Positions 1-5,410 of a stretch of DNA of 5,410 nucleotides are shown here, in pieces. Below the pieces are notes generated by a model. That model was not told the DNA's origin, made no database searches, and saw only the letters and a list, made by a program, of their open reading frames with translations. Source of the DNA: Candidatus Bathyarchaeota archaeon (lineage in GTDB: Archaea > Thermoproteota > Bathyarchaeia > 40CM-2-53-6 > RBG-13-38-9); contig JAGLGJ010000082.1 of NCBI GenBank assembly GCA_023144075.1, positions 1-5,410 of the forward strand. Direction: 5' to 3'. Every line of letters begins with the position of its first letter. Position 1 is the first letter of the stretch. Both the position numbers and the translations under genes were made by a program.

Positions 1-347
1 CCTTTGGAAGGTGTATGTTGGTGTATTCGCCATAAAAAATCATGAGACAGTTCTTCAACTGAAGGTTGTTTAAAGCTAGTAACTTGTACTCCTTGTGGAT
101 TTACACCTCTAAATACATGGCGAATTGTTCCATCTTTTCCTCCAGTATCCGTAGCTTGGAGAACAATAAGGAGTGATCTTTTTCCTTCAGCATAGAACAT
201 TTCTTGAAGTACACGTAATCTCTTTAAATTCTCTATTGTCTCTTCTCGAACTTGATTCTTGTCTTTATTTGGACCTGCATATCTTGTATCATAGTCTTTC
301 AGATTAACATTTTTTCCGAATGGAGGAATAATTATTTGTTTCTTCAT
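1..347 (-). CDS. ppk2: Polyphosphate kinase 2 family protein (polyP:nucleotide phosphotransferase), N-terminal part
   Basis: This is the first 115 codons of a PPK2-family enzyme; the 3' end lies beyond position 1. PPK2 enzymes are soluble P-loop kinases that transfer phosphate between polyP and nucleoside mono- or diphosphates. The Walker A-like signature is visible as ATDTGGKDGTIRHVF (residues 65-79, K71 being the P-loop lysine). It is followed by GVNPQGVQVTSFKQPSVEEL (81-100) and HDFLWRIHQHTP (102-113), all hallmark PPK2 segments. The YDTRYAG stretch (19-25) and the helix with LKRLRVLQEMFYAEGKRSLL (41-60) also fit, so the ATG at 347 gives the normal family N-terminus. No Shine-Dalgarno lies close upstream; a TATA-like box sits about 26 nt before the ATG, suggesting a leaderless transcript. 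The gene lies 122 bp downstream of the CHAD fusion on the same strand, apparently with its own promoter. Substrate class (ADP versus AMP) cannot be decided because the lid region is off-window. The family call is firm. Confidence 0.93.
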   Translation of the reverse strand, partial: MKKQIIIPPFGKNVNLKDYDTRYAGPNKDKNQVREETIENLKRLRVLQEMFYAEGKRSLLIVLQATDTGGKDGTIRHVFRGVNPQGVQVTSFKQPSVEELSHDFLWRIHQHTPSK

Positions 348-370
348 AAAATAAACTACACACCTAGTTG

Positions 371-383
371 AATAAATCTTTAC
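371..383 (-). promoter_or_regulatory. Candidate archaeal BRE/TATA promoter of ppk2 (leaderless)
   Basis: Read on the minus strand the site is GTAAAGATTTATT: a purine/A-rich BRE-like part (383-377) followed by TTTATT (376-371). The box is centred about 26 nt upstream of the ppk2 ATG at 347, the usual TATA-to-start-site distance in archaea, so transcription would begin at or next to the ATG. This agrees with the lack of a close Shine-Dalgarno; the AGGTG further up is about 15 nt from the ATG, too far to be convincing. The octamer GATTTATT recurs in the ppk1 upstream region. The box matches the TATA consensus only moderately, and the region is AT-rich. Confidence 0.4.
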
Positions 384-398
384 AATTTTTTTTACATG

Positions 399-405
399 CG
401 GTATA
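399..405 (-). promoter_or_regulatory. TATACCG element upstream of ppk2
   Basis: The minus strand reads TATACCG here, 22 bp upstream of the candidate ppk2 TATA box. The same ATACCG core occurs twice, 10 bp apart, at a similar place upstream of ppk1 (5053-5069). I saw no other copy of this core in the window when scanning by eye. It is a possible binding site for a regulator shared by the two kinase genes. The rest of the 348-469 gap holds A/T-rich sequence with no other recognisable feature. Confidence 0.3.
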
Positions 406-469
406 ATTTTTTTAAAGTTTTCATAAATTACCAATTCTATAATTAATCCAAGCTTGTCCTTATCAAATT

Positions 470-2818
470 TTAACTGGATTGAATCCAAATAACGACTAAA
501 TCCCTATTGAAGGATTTTTCGAAAAGATCTTTTTTCTTATTCAATGATTGCTCTTCTAAAACAGGATTTTGATTCACTCTACATTTAACTGTGACAGCTG
601 CATGATTTATACTAACTTTTAGATTCTTTACTATTGATCCATGTGAGAAATCTAATGCGTCTGCCACCCTTAATATTGAAGATAATAAAACTACTTTTTG
701 TTTTTCAGAAGGACTTAATGATGCATAGTTGTAATGTTTCTGTTTTGGAGGTTTCTTTCGATGGTATCTGGCAATACTGCCAATAACATATCTCTCAGTT
801 GTATTGAAGGGTAAAGCAGAGTCGTTGAGAATAAGCTTTAGAGATGTCTTGTTATGTCCTGTACCACCTCGAGACCAACCGATATCATGTAATATGGCTG
901 CACTCTGCAACCAATAACGTTCTAACGTGCCGAGTTTGTGTAATGGTTTTAAAGTATCGAATAATTTCAATGCAAGTTTCTTTACTTGTTCGGAGTGAGT
1001 GCTTTCATCCTCATATTTCTGAGCAACCTTTTTGATTATTTTGAGCGTCTTTTCATTTCTCCAAGTCATTTTGTGTCTTTTCACCCTTTCCTTTCTTCTG
1101 ATCTTCTTTAATGATAAGCCACAAAGTATAATTTGAGCAAAATTTTCTGGAAGCCCTTCTTTTCGTATTGCGTGAGCACCAGCTTCAATATCGTAAGAAA
1201 CCCTAACCATCTCAACAGAAAATGGATTAAACCCTATGATTGCATATGCAGCTTTTGGATTATTATCATCTGCTCTTCCAACACTTCCTGGATTAATGAT
1301 CGACACTCCATCTATAGTTCTTGAAAATTGTCTGTGAGAGTGGCCAACTATTATTATGTCTGCATCTCTTCCTGAGATGAGCTCTCGTAATCTTTCTCTC
1401 GAGGTATTTAGATAGATATGTTCCTCTATCGACTCTGGACTTCCATGAACCATAAACAATTTATTTTCTTTGATGTTTAGAGTAATATTTTTCGGGAGTG
1501 AGTTCAGATATGCCTTGTTAAATCTGGTTAGTTTCTTTCGAGCATACTTGAATGAAATATTCTTTTCTCCTGAATTTGGGCCTCTTCCCTCCAAGACCTT
1601 TAGATCATAATTACCGATGATACTCAGAACGTTATTGGCACGAAGCATCTCTATTACTTCATTTGGAAAAGCACCGTATCCTAGAAAATCGCCAGCATTT
1701 AGAAGAACTTCTATACCTTTACCTTTAGCATCCGCTAATACAGCTTGAAGTGCATGTAGATTCGCATGCACGTCTGATAAGACAGCAATTTTCGGATTTT
1801 CTTGTTCAAGTAGTGATTTTATACCCTTTTCTGCACCCATGAATTTCGCACTTGTGATTTGTCTTAGGCGTTCAAATGTTTGCTTCTTTTTAGCATCTTC
1901 CCAGAATGAAATAAATTCCTTGTATCTTGATCTTCTAATTTCTTGTACGTCTTGCAAGAATCTTAGAAGTCCATTTTCAATTGTTGGTATCTTCTCATTT
2001 GTCTCTATTCTAGATGCAAGTTCCAATTTGATATCTGTAATAAATTTGGGAATAAAATCTATCCAAACATCATAGTCATGCATTTCTCCCAAAAGATCTT
2101 GGAAATGTTTCATAGTTGAGATATATTCTTTTAATTTGTCATCATACTTTTGTGAAAATATTTCTATTGTGTAGCGAAGCCACTTTGCACGAATCCTCAT
2201 CTCATGATGATTTTCAATATCATTTTCGTGGTGAATACAGTCTTCCATTACAAGAAAGTCACCCAGTTTCTGCGATATGTACTGATGAGCTTTAACGTAG
2301 GTTAATGGAGTGTCAATTGATGTAGCAGGATCCGCCTTTTGTCTAATCTGTTGACAATGATTTCTGATATTTTCAATTGCATGTGAGTATCTGAATTGAT
2401 CTAATTTATTGTTTATTTCCGGTTGCATGTTTGTTCTGAGTTCTATATGTTTGGATAAGAGGATCCTTACGCCAATCTTGATTTTTTCATCGCTTAGTCC
2501 GTCAATATATTTTTTCACAAAAGTTATTTGTACATCTGTGTCTCGGGCAGATCCAAGAGTTCTTGTAACTCCTTTAATCTCCTTTAACCATTTTTTATAA
2601 CTTTTCTTAGGAAAACAATTTACAAAAAGAGGTAACGCTGCACGTATTCTACGTGATGCCACTCTCATTTTATGAATGTACTCTACGTCATTACTGGTCC
2701 TAATACTTTCTATCTGGCTTTCAAGTGTTTTCAGAAGATTGGTTAGAGTCTCGGCTCCGAACAAACAATAACCGAAATCCTCTTTGGGTGTGGGATCAAG
2801 AGGAGTTGGTGAACTCAT
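470..2818 (-). CDS. CHAD - metallophosphoesterase - Ppx/GppA-type HD fusion protein (putative polyP-acting phosphatase)
   Basis: This 782-residue protein has three domains. (1) CHAD, about 15-310, an all-helical polyP-binding fold with both repeats: YIHKMRVASRRIRAAL (H49, then Arg-rich) with LGSARDTDV (88-96), and HHEMRIRAKWLRYTIEIF (H205) with LGEMHDYDV. (2) Calcineurin-like phosphoesterase, about 343-567: SDVHANLHAL (D349, H351), GDFLGYG (D377), GNYD (N403), MVHGS (H458), GHSH (H493, H495) and INPGSVG; all metal ligands are present, but GNHD/E is GNYD. (3) HD domain, about 590-782, like the C-terminal domain of Ppx/GppA: H608, LHDIGW (H644, D645), GHNKTS, ARYHRK and LRVADALD (D720), so the H-HD-D set is intact. 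The ASKHA catalytic half of Ppx is absent. A very basic linker (571-583) joins domains 2 and 3. No signal peptide or membrane segment is evident, so it is probably cytoplasmic. The ATG at 2818 overlaps the end of ppk1 by 23 nt and follows a weak AAGGGAT (2830-2824); the next Met is residue 51. Domain calls are firm. Polyphosphatase or polyP-sensor function is inference. Confidence 0.93.
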   Translation of the reverse strand: MSSPTPLDPTPKEDFGYCLFGAETLTNLLKTLESQIESIRTSNDVEYIHKMRVASRRIRAALPLFVNCFPKKSYKKWLKEIKGVTRTLGSARDTDVQITFVKKYIDGLSDEKIKIGVRILLSKHIELRTNMQPEINNKLDQFRYSHAIENIRNHCQQIRQKADPATSIDTPLTYVKAHQYISQKLGDFLVMEDCIHHENDIENHHEMRIRAKWLRYTIEIFSQKYDDKLKEYISTMKHFQDLLGEMHDYDVWIDFIPKFITDIKLELASRIETNEKIPTIENGLLRFLQDVQEIRRSRYKEFISFWEDAKKKQTFERLRQITSAKFMGAEKGIKSLLEQENPKIAVLSDVHANLHALQAVLADAKGKGIEVLLNAGDFLGYGAFPNEVIEMLRANNVLSIIGNYDLKVLEGRGPNSGEKNISFKYARKKLTRFNKAYLNSLPKNITLNIKENKLFMVHGSPESIEEHIYLNTSRERLRELISGRDADIIIVGHSHRQFSRTIDGVSIINPGSVGRADDNNPKAAYAIIGFNPFSVEMVRVSYDIEAGAHAIRKEGLPENFAQIILCGLSLKKIRRKERVKRHKMTWRNEKTLKIIKKVAQKYEDESTHSEQVKKLALKLFDTLKPLHKLGTLERYWLQSAAILHDIGWSRGGTGHNKTSLKLILNDSALPFNTTERYVIGSIARYHRKKPPKQKHYNYASLSPSEKQKVVLLSSILRVADALDFSHGSIVKNLKVSINHAAVTVKCRVNQNPVLEEQSLNKKKDLFEKSFNRDLVVIWIQSS

Positions 2819-4952
2819 GCCAGATCCCTTTGTTCTCGATCAGCCAGTTTTGAGAATTCAGTGCAGGTTCACCACTATTTCGCCTGACTCGTTCATATTT
2901 ACCAGTTGATAAGAGTCGTCTTGATTTCACATTGTCATGTAGATGGATGTTCAACATATTCTCCAACATTGATCGCCTGAGTCTACTATCTGGAACCGAG
3001 AAAAGCACTTCCACTCTTCGAGTCAGATTTCTAGGCATCATGTCTGCACTTCCGAGCAGAATTTCCTCATTTCCACCGTTTGCAAAATAGTATAGTCTTG
3101 CATGTTCAAGAAATCTACCGACTATTGATATAACAGAAATATTTTCGCTTACATTCTTTATTCCCGGCCTTAAGCAGCATAAACCTCTAACATTGAGGTT
3201 GATCTTTACTCCAGCTATTGAAGCACGATACAGTGTTTGAATAATATCCTTGTCAATTAAACCGTTCAGTTTAAAGGCTAGATAACCGTCACCGGTTTTT
3301 TTATGAATGGCTATTTCTCTCGTAATGCGTTTTAATATTTCACTTTTCAATAATTTTGGAGCTACAATTAAATATTTATAATCTTCTTCATAGACGCCCC
3401 CACTTAATAGGTCGAAAAGGTTTGAAACTTCTATTCCTATTTTTGCATTTGAAGTAAGGTATGATATGTCGCCATAAATCCTTGTAGTAAAAGCGTTATA
3501 GTTACCTGATCCAATATTCGAAAAACGAGTTATTTTTTTATCCTTTTTTCTTTCTATGAGAAGAATTTTGGTATGTATTTTCAATTTTGGGAAATTATAT
3601 ATTACATTTACTCCAGCTGCTATTAATTTATGAGTCATATTGATGTTGTGCTCTTCATCGAATTTTGCTTTGAGTTCTATAAATGCTGTTACCTTTTTCC
3701 CATTTCTTGCTGCATCAATTAAGATGTCCATTATTGGCGATTTCTTGTCTATTCTATAGAAGGTAATATAGATCGAAGTAACATGCGGATCTTTTGCTGC
3801 TTGTCGCATTAAGGTTAGAATTATTTCAAAACTGTCATACGGATAATAGAAAACATAATCTTTTTTCTGGATTGTTTTGAATAGATCCTTATCAGGCGAT
3901 AATTCTTTAGGAATGTGTCTATGGAAAGCAGTATCTTTTAGGTCTGGTCGACTAATTTTTAATAATTGCCAAAAATCTACTAACCCTAAAGGACCATTGA
4001 GTTCATACATGATATAGCTCTGTAGACCGAACATGTTTGCCAGAATCTCTCTCAGATTATCTGGCATCGAATCGTCAACTTCAAGTCTAATGGGAAAACC
4101 AATCTTTCTGGCTTGTAGACTTTTCTGCATAATTTTCAAGAAATCAGAGGTTTCATCTACTAGAACTTCTATCTCCGCATCTCTTGTTAATCTAAAAGGA
4201 TATGCCGACAATATTTCCATTTCTGGAAGTAAAATTTCTAGGTTATTTATCACAACATCTTCAAGAAACACATACTCAATTTTCCGTTTTTTCTCATCTG
4301 TCTTTGAAATATCAGATTCACTCGGAAGCACCACAAATCTTGGGAGTCGATCGTTTGGTACCTCCACTAGAAAATATCGCTCCTGTAAAGTCTGATCCTT
4401 AACTACTACGAACAAGTTGATACGTAAGTTAGGAATAAACATGTGAGCAAAATCTTCACTAGGATTCTCAATAATCGGAAAAATTTTTTTCTCAAAAAAA
4501 TCTCTTAAATTTAATCTGTCCTTCTTATTTAGATCCTTTAATCGTTTTATGTGAATATTTTCACTCATAAGGGCTGGTTTTATTTCATCACTCCAACATG
4601 AATAATGCTTCTTCAGAAGTGGAATTATTTCTCTTCTGGTTGCTTTAAGTTCATCAAAAGCACTCATTCCATCCGGTCTTCTCTCGACAGCACCCTTCTT
4701 GATTTTTTTTTGCATACGCGATACTCTTGTCATGAAAAATTCGTCAAGGTTGCTTCCACATATAGCAAGGAACTTTACTCTTTCCAATAACGGATGTGAA
4801 AGATCTCTGGCTTCCTCAAGAATTCGATAGTTGAATCTGATCCAGCTAACTTCTCTATTGATAAATAATTTGGGATTGTTCAGAGAAATCTGTTCTGTTT
4901 GTAATGATTTATCTTGGTGGTCTAATTCGACTAAATCTAAGTGGATCGCCAA
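2796..4952 (-). CDS. ppk1: Polyphosphate kinase 1
   Basis: PPK1 reversibly polymerises the gamma-phosphate of ATP into polyP through a phosphohistidine. At 718 residues it has ordinary length (E. coli about 688). The N-terminal domain carries NREVSWIRFNYRILEEA (32-48) and CGSNLDEFFMTRVS (65-78, ATP-contacting N68). The catalytic half shows PYDSFEIILTLMRQAAKDP (371-389), R400, KIHTKILL (phosphohistidine H460), Y493, NVRGLCCLRPG (R589), FLEHARLYYF (H617) and SADMMPRNLTRRVEVLF. R400, H460, Y493, R589 and H617 all align with E. coli R375, H435, Y468, R564 and H592 at a constant offset of 25 (E. coli numbers from memory). The exception is K430, where E. coli has Mg-binding R405. The start is TTG at 4952: an in-frame TAA lies 20 codons upstream with no ATG, GTG or TTG in between, and the first internal Met (74) is inside the conserved core. 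The first 28 residues are not conserved sequence. The gene follows the CYTH gene by 129 bp and overlaps the fusion gene by 23 nt. An active enzyme is likely. Confidence 0.96.
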   Translation of the reverse strand: MAIHLDLVELDHQDKSLQTEQISLNNPKLFINREVSWIRFNYRILEEARDLSHPLLERVKFLAICGSNLDEFFMTRVSRMQKKIKKGAVERRPDGMSAFDELKATRREIIPLLKKHYSCWSDEIKPALMSENIHIKRLKDLNKKDRLNLRDFFEKKIFPIIENPSEDFAHMFIPNLRINLFVVVKDQTLQERYFLVEVPNDRLPRFVVLPSESDISKTDEKKRKIEYVFLEDVVINNLEILLPEMEILSAYPFRLTRDAEIEVLVDETSDFLKIMQKSLQARKIGFPIRLEVDDSMPDNLREILANMFGLQSYIMYELNGPLGLVDFWQLLKISRPDLKDTAFHRHIPKELSPDKDLFKTIQKKDYVFYYPYDSFEIILTLMRQAAKDPHVTSIYITFYRIDKKSPIMDILIDAARNGKKVTAFIELKAKFDEEHNINMTHKLIAAGVNVIYNFPKLKIHTKILLIERKKDKKITRFSNIGSGNYNAFTTRIYGDISYLTSNAKIGIEVSNLFDLLSGGVYEEDYKYLIVAPKLLKSEILKRITREIAIHKKTGDGYLAFKLNGLIDKDIIQTLYRASIAGVKINLNVRGLCCLRPGIKNVSENISVISIVGRFLEHARLYYFANGGNEEILLGSADMMPRNLTRRVEVLFSVPDSRLRRSMLENMLNIHLHDNVKSRRLLSTGKYERVRRNSGEPALNSQNWLIENKGIWHEFTNSS
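2824..2830 (-). promoter_or_regulatory. Weak ribosome binding site of the fusion gene inside ppk1
   Basis: AAGGGAT on the minus strand ends 5 nt before the ATG at 2818 and lies within the last codons of ppk1. It is only a partial match to an archaeal Shine-Dalgarno (GGAGGTGA type). Because ppk1 stops 23 nt inside the downstream gene, initiation here probably depends on ribosomes already translating ppk1. Confidence 0.3.
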
Positions 4953-5018
4953 AATATCTACAACCCTAGCCCACGCTATTCGATATTGATAGAATAGAAT
5001 ATCCTTATTTTATCGCCT

Positions 5019-5026
5019 AATAAATC
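5019..5026 (-). promoter_or_regulatory. Candidate TATA-like box of the ppk1 promoter
   Basis: The minus strand reads GATTTATT, identical to the box upstream of ppk2 (378-371). With normal archaeal spacing, transcription would start near 4996, leaving a leader of about 44 nt before the TTG at 4952. The leader has no good Shine-Dalgarno near the TTG. The preceding bases match a BRE poorly, and other AT-rich candidates exist in the gap. Read-through from the CYTH gene is also possible, since no clear T-run terminator follows it. Confidence 0.28.
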
Positions 5027-5052
5027 CAATTAAAAGAATTTTTATTGTTAAA

Positions 5053-5069
5053 CGGTATAGCACGGTATT
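5053..5069 (-). repeat. Tandem ATACCGT direct repeat upstream of ppk1 (possible operator)
   Basis: On the minus strand AATACCG (5069-5063) and TATACCG (5059-5053) are repeated with a period of exactly 10 bp, so both copies would face the same side of the helix. Both copies extend to ATACCGT. They lie 28 bp upstream of the candidate ppk1 TATA-like box. A third copy of the core is found upstream of ppk2 (399-405), also just upstream of its TATA-like box. This placement fits an activator site better than a repressor site, but no regulator is encoded in the window. Confidence 0.38.
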
Positions 5070-5081
5070 GTCAACTTTTTT

Positions 5082-5410
5082 CTAGGTTATTTTCTTCTTG
5101 GAATAATAATTTATTAAATCTAAAGTCGACCAAGGTTTGCATTCTTCAACATTAAATCCAAGTAACTTCGCGTATTTATGTAGATTATCAATACTATTGG
5201 CTTCTATCTCTAGAAATTCAGGAATGTAATAATATTCATCCAAATACTTGTCGAATTCGAATTTCACATCATTAAGTACGTAACTTGTTCGAAGTTTACT
5301 CATTTTTGCATGTATGGAAAGCCCAAGAGATTCTAAAATGTTTTTCATCTGTCCTAGATCTGATACAGTTACTTCATATTCTTTGGCTACTTTCGCTATT
5401 TTGTTATCTA
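5082..5410 (-). CDS. CYTH-domain protein (CyaB / triphosphatase-like), C-terminal part
   Basis: The reading frame is open to the window edge, so the gene begins beyond 5410; the ATG at 5348 is internal. The first complete codon is 5408-5406, giving 108 visible residues and a TAG stop. The visible part resembles the second half of archaeal CyaB-type CYTH proteins: EYEVTVSDLGQMKNILESLG (10-29), KLRTSYVLNDVKFEFD (38-53), the signature IPEFLEIEANSIDNL (62-76), then KYAKLLGF and a C-terminal helix. CYTH proteins form a beta-barrel tunnel that binds triphosphate groups with Mg; members include class IV adenylate cyclases and tripolyphosphatases, and the domain often travels with CHAD. The diagnostic N-terminal ExExK motif is off-window, so activity cannot be judged. 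The gene lies 129 bp upstream of ppk1 on the same strand. Possible roles are triphosphate hydrolysis or polyP sensing, by association. The domain call is firm, the specific function open. Confidence 0.85.
   Translation of the reverse strand, partial: DNKIAKVAKEYEVTVSDLGQMKNILESLGLSIHAKMSKLRTSYVLNDVKFEFDKYLDEYYYIPEFLEIEANSIDNLHKYAKLLGFNVEECKPWSTLDLINYYSKKKIT

Noticed and set aside
386..393. Run of eight T on the plus strand as an archaeal terminator
   Set aside because: No plus-strand gene exists to terminate; on the transcribed strand direction it is an A-run.
844..1035. Plus-strand open frame of 63 codons
   Set aside because: It lies wholly opposite the conserved HD domain and its translation resembles no known family; an antisense shadow.
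470..1051. HD domain as a (p)ppGpp hydrolase or HD-GYP signalling domain
   Set aside because: The motif set LHDIGW, GHNKTS, ARYHRK and LRVADALD matches the Ppx/GppA C-terminal HD domain, not RelA/SpoT or HD-GYP.
1133..1324. Plus-strand open frame of 63 codons
   Set aside because: It is antisense to the metallophosphoesterase domain with no recognisable protein features.
1839..2600. Plus-strand open frames at 1839-2075 and 2409-2600
   Set aside because: Both are antisense to the CHAD domain, which is clearly coding on the other strand; the hydrophobic, Ser/Cys-rich composition is typical of reverse-strand shadows.
4033..4790. Plus-strand open frames at 4033-4395, 4202-4402 and 4605-4790
   Set aside because: They overlap each other or lie opposite conserved ppk1 coding sequence and have no family resemblance.
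4982..5003. Inverted repeat GATATT ... AATATC (6-bp arms, 10-nt loop) in the ppk1 leader
   Set aside because: The arms are short and almost all A/T, and the candidate transcription start falls inside it, so a functional hairpin is not supported.
5082..5348. The CYTH gene as a complete 88-residue protein starting at ATG 5348
   Set aside because: The frame stays open upstream to the window edge and the upstream residues (EYEVTVSDLGQ) fit the CYTH fold, so this ATG is internal and the gene is partial.

Overview
The window is a compact, AT-rich, single-strand cluster. Every gene lies on the minus strand and every one has a recognisable link to inorganic polyphosphate (polyP) or triphosphate chemistry. 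In transcription order (right to left) it holds: the C-terminal part of a CYTH-domain protein (5408-5082, cut by the window edge); polyphosphate kinase 1, ppk1 (4952-2796); an unusual 782-residue fusion of a CHAD domain, a calcineurin-like metallophosphoesterase and the C-terminal HD domain of Ppx/GppA exopolyphosphatases (2818-470); and the N-terminal 115 residues of a PPK2-family polyphosphate kinase (347-1, cut by the window edge).

Organism: the low GC, frequent AGA/AGG and ATA codons, absence of strong Shine-Dalgarno sequences, and a TATA-like box centred about 26 nt before the ppk2 ATG (leaderless layout) suggest an archaeon. An ammonia-oxidising-type Thaumarchaeote (Nitrososphaerales or relatives) is a reasonable guess, but this is inference; no taxonomic marker gene is present.

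Layout: 1-347 ppk2 (partial); 348-469 intergenic, with a candidate leaderless promoter and an ATACCG element; 470-2818 CHAD-MPE-HD fusion; 2796-2818 a 23-nt overlap with the ppk1 3' end, implying translational coupling; 2796-4952 ppk1 with a forced TTG start; 4953-5081 intergenic, with two ATACCG elements 10 bp apart and a GATTTATT box; 5082-5410 CYTH protein (partial). No RNA genes, mobile elements, CRISPR arrays or plus-strand genes were found.

How they may work together (inference): PPK1 makes polyP reversibly from ATP. PPK2 moves phosphate between polyP and nucleotides. CHAD domains bind polyP and CYTH domains bind triphosphate or polyP tails. The fusion would therefore bring a phosphoesterase and a Ppx-derived module onto polyP, and is a candidate non-canonical polyphosphatase or polyP sensor. 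The most interesting points are this three-domain architecture, the shared promoter elements before ppk1 and ppk2, and a Lys in PPK1 at the position of the E. coli Mg-binding Arg405.
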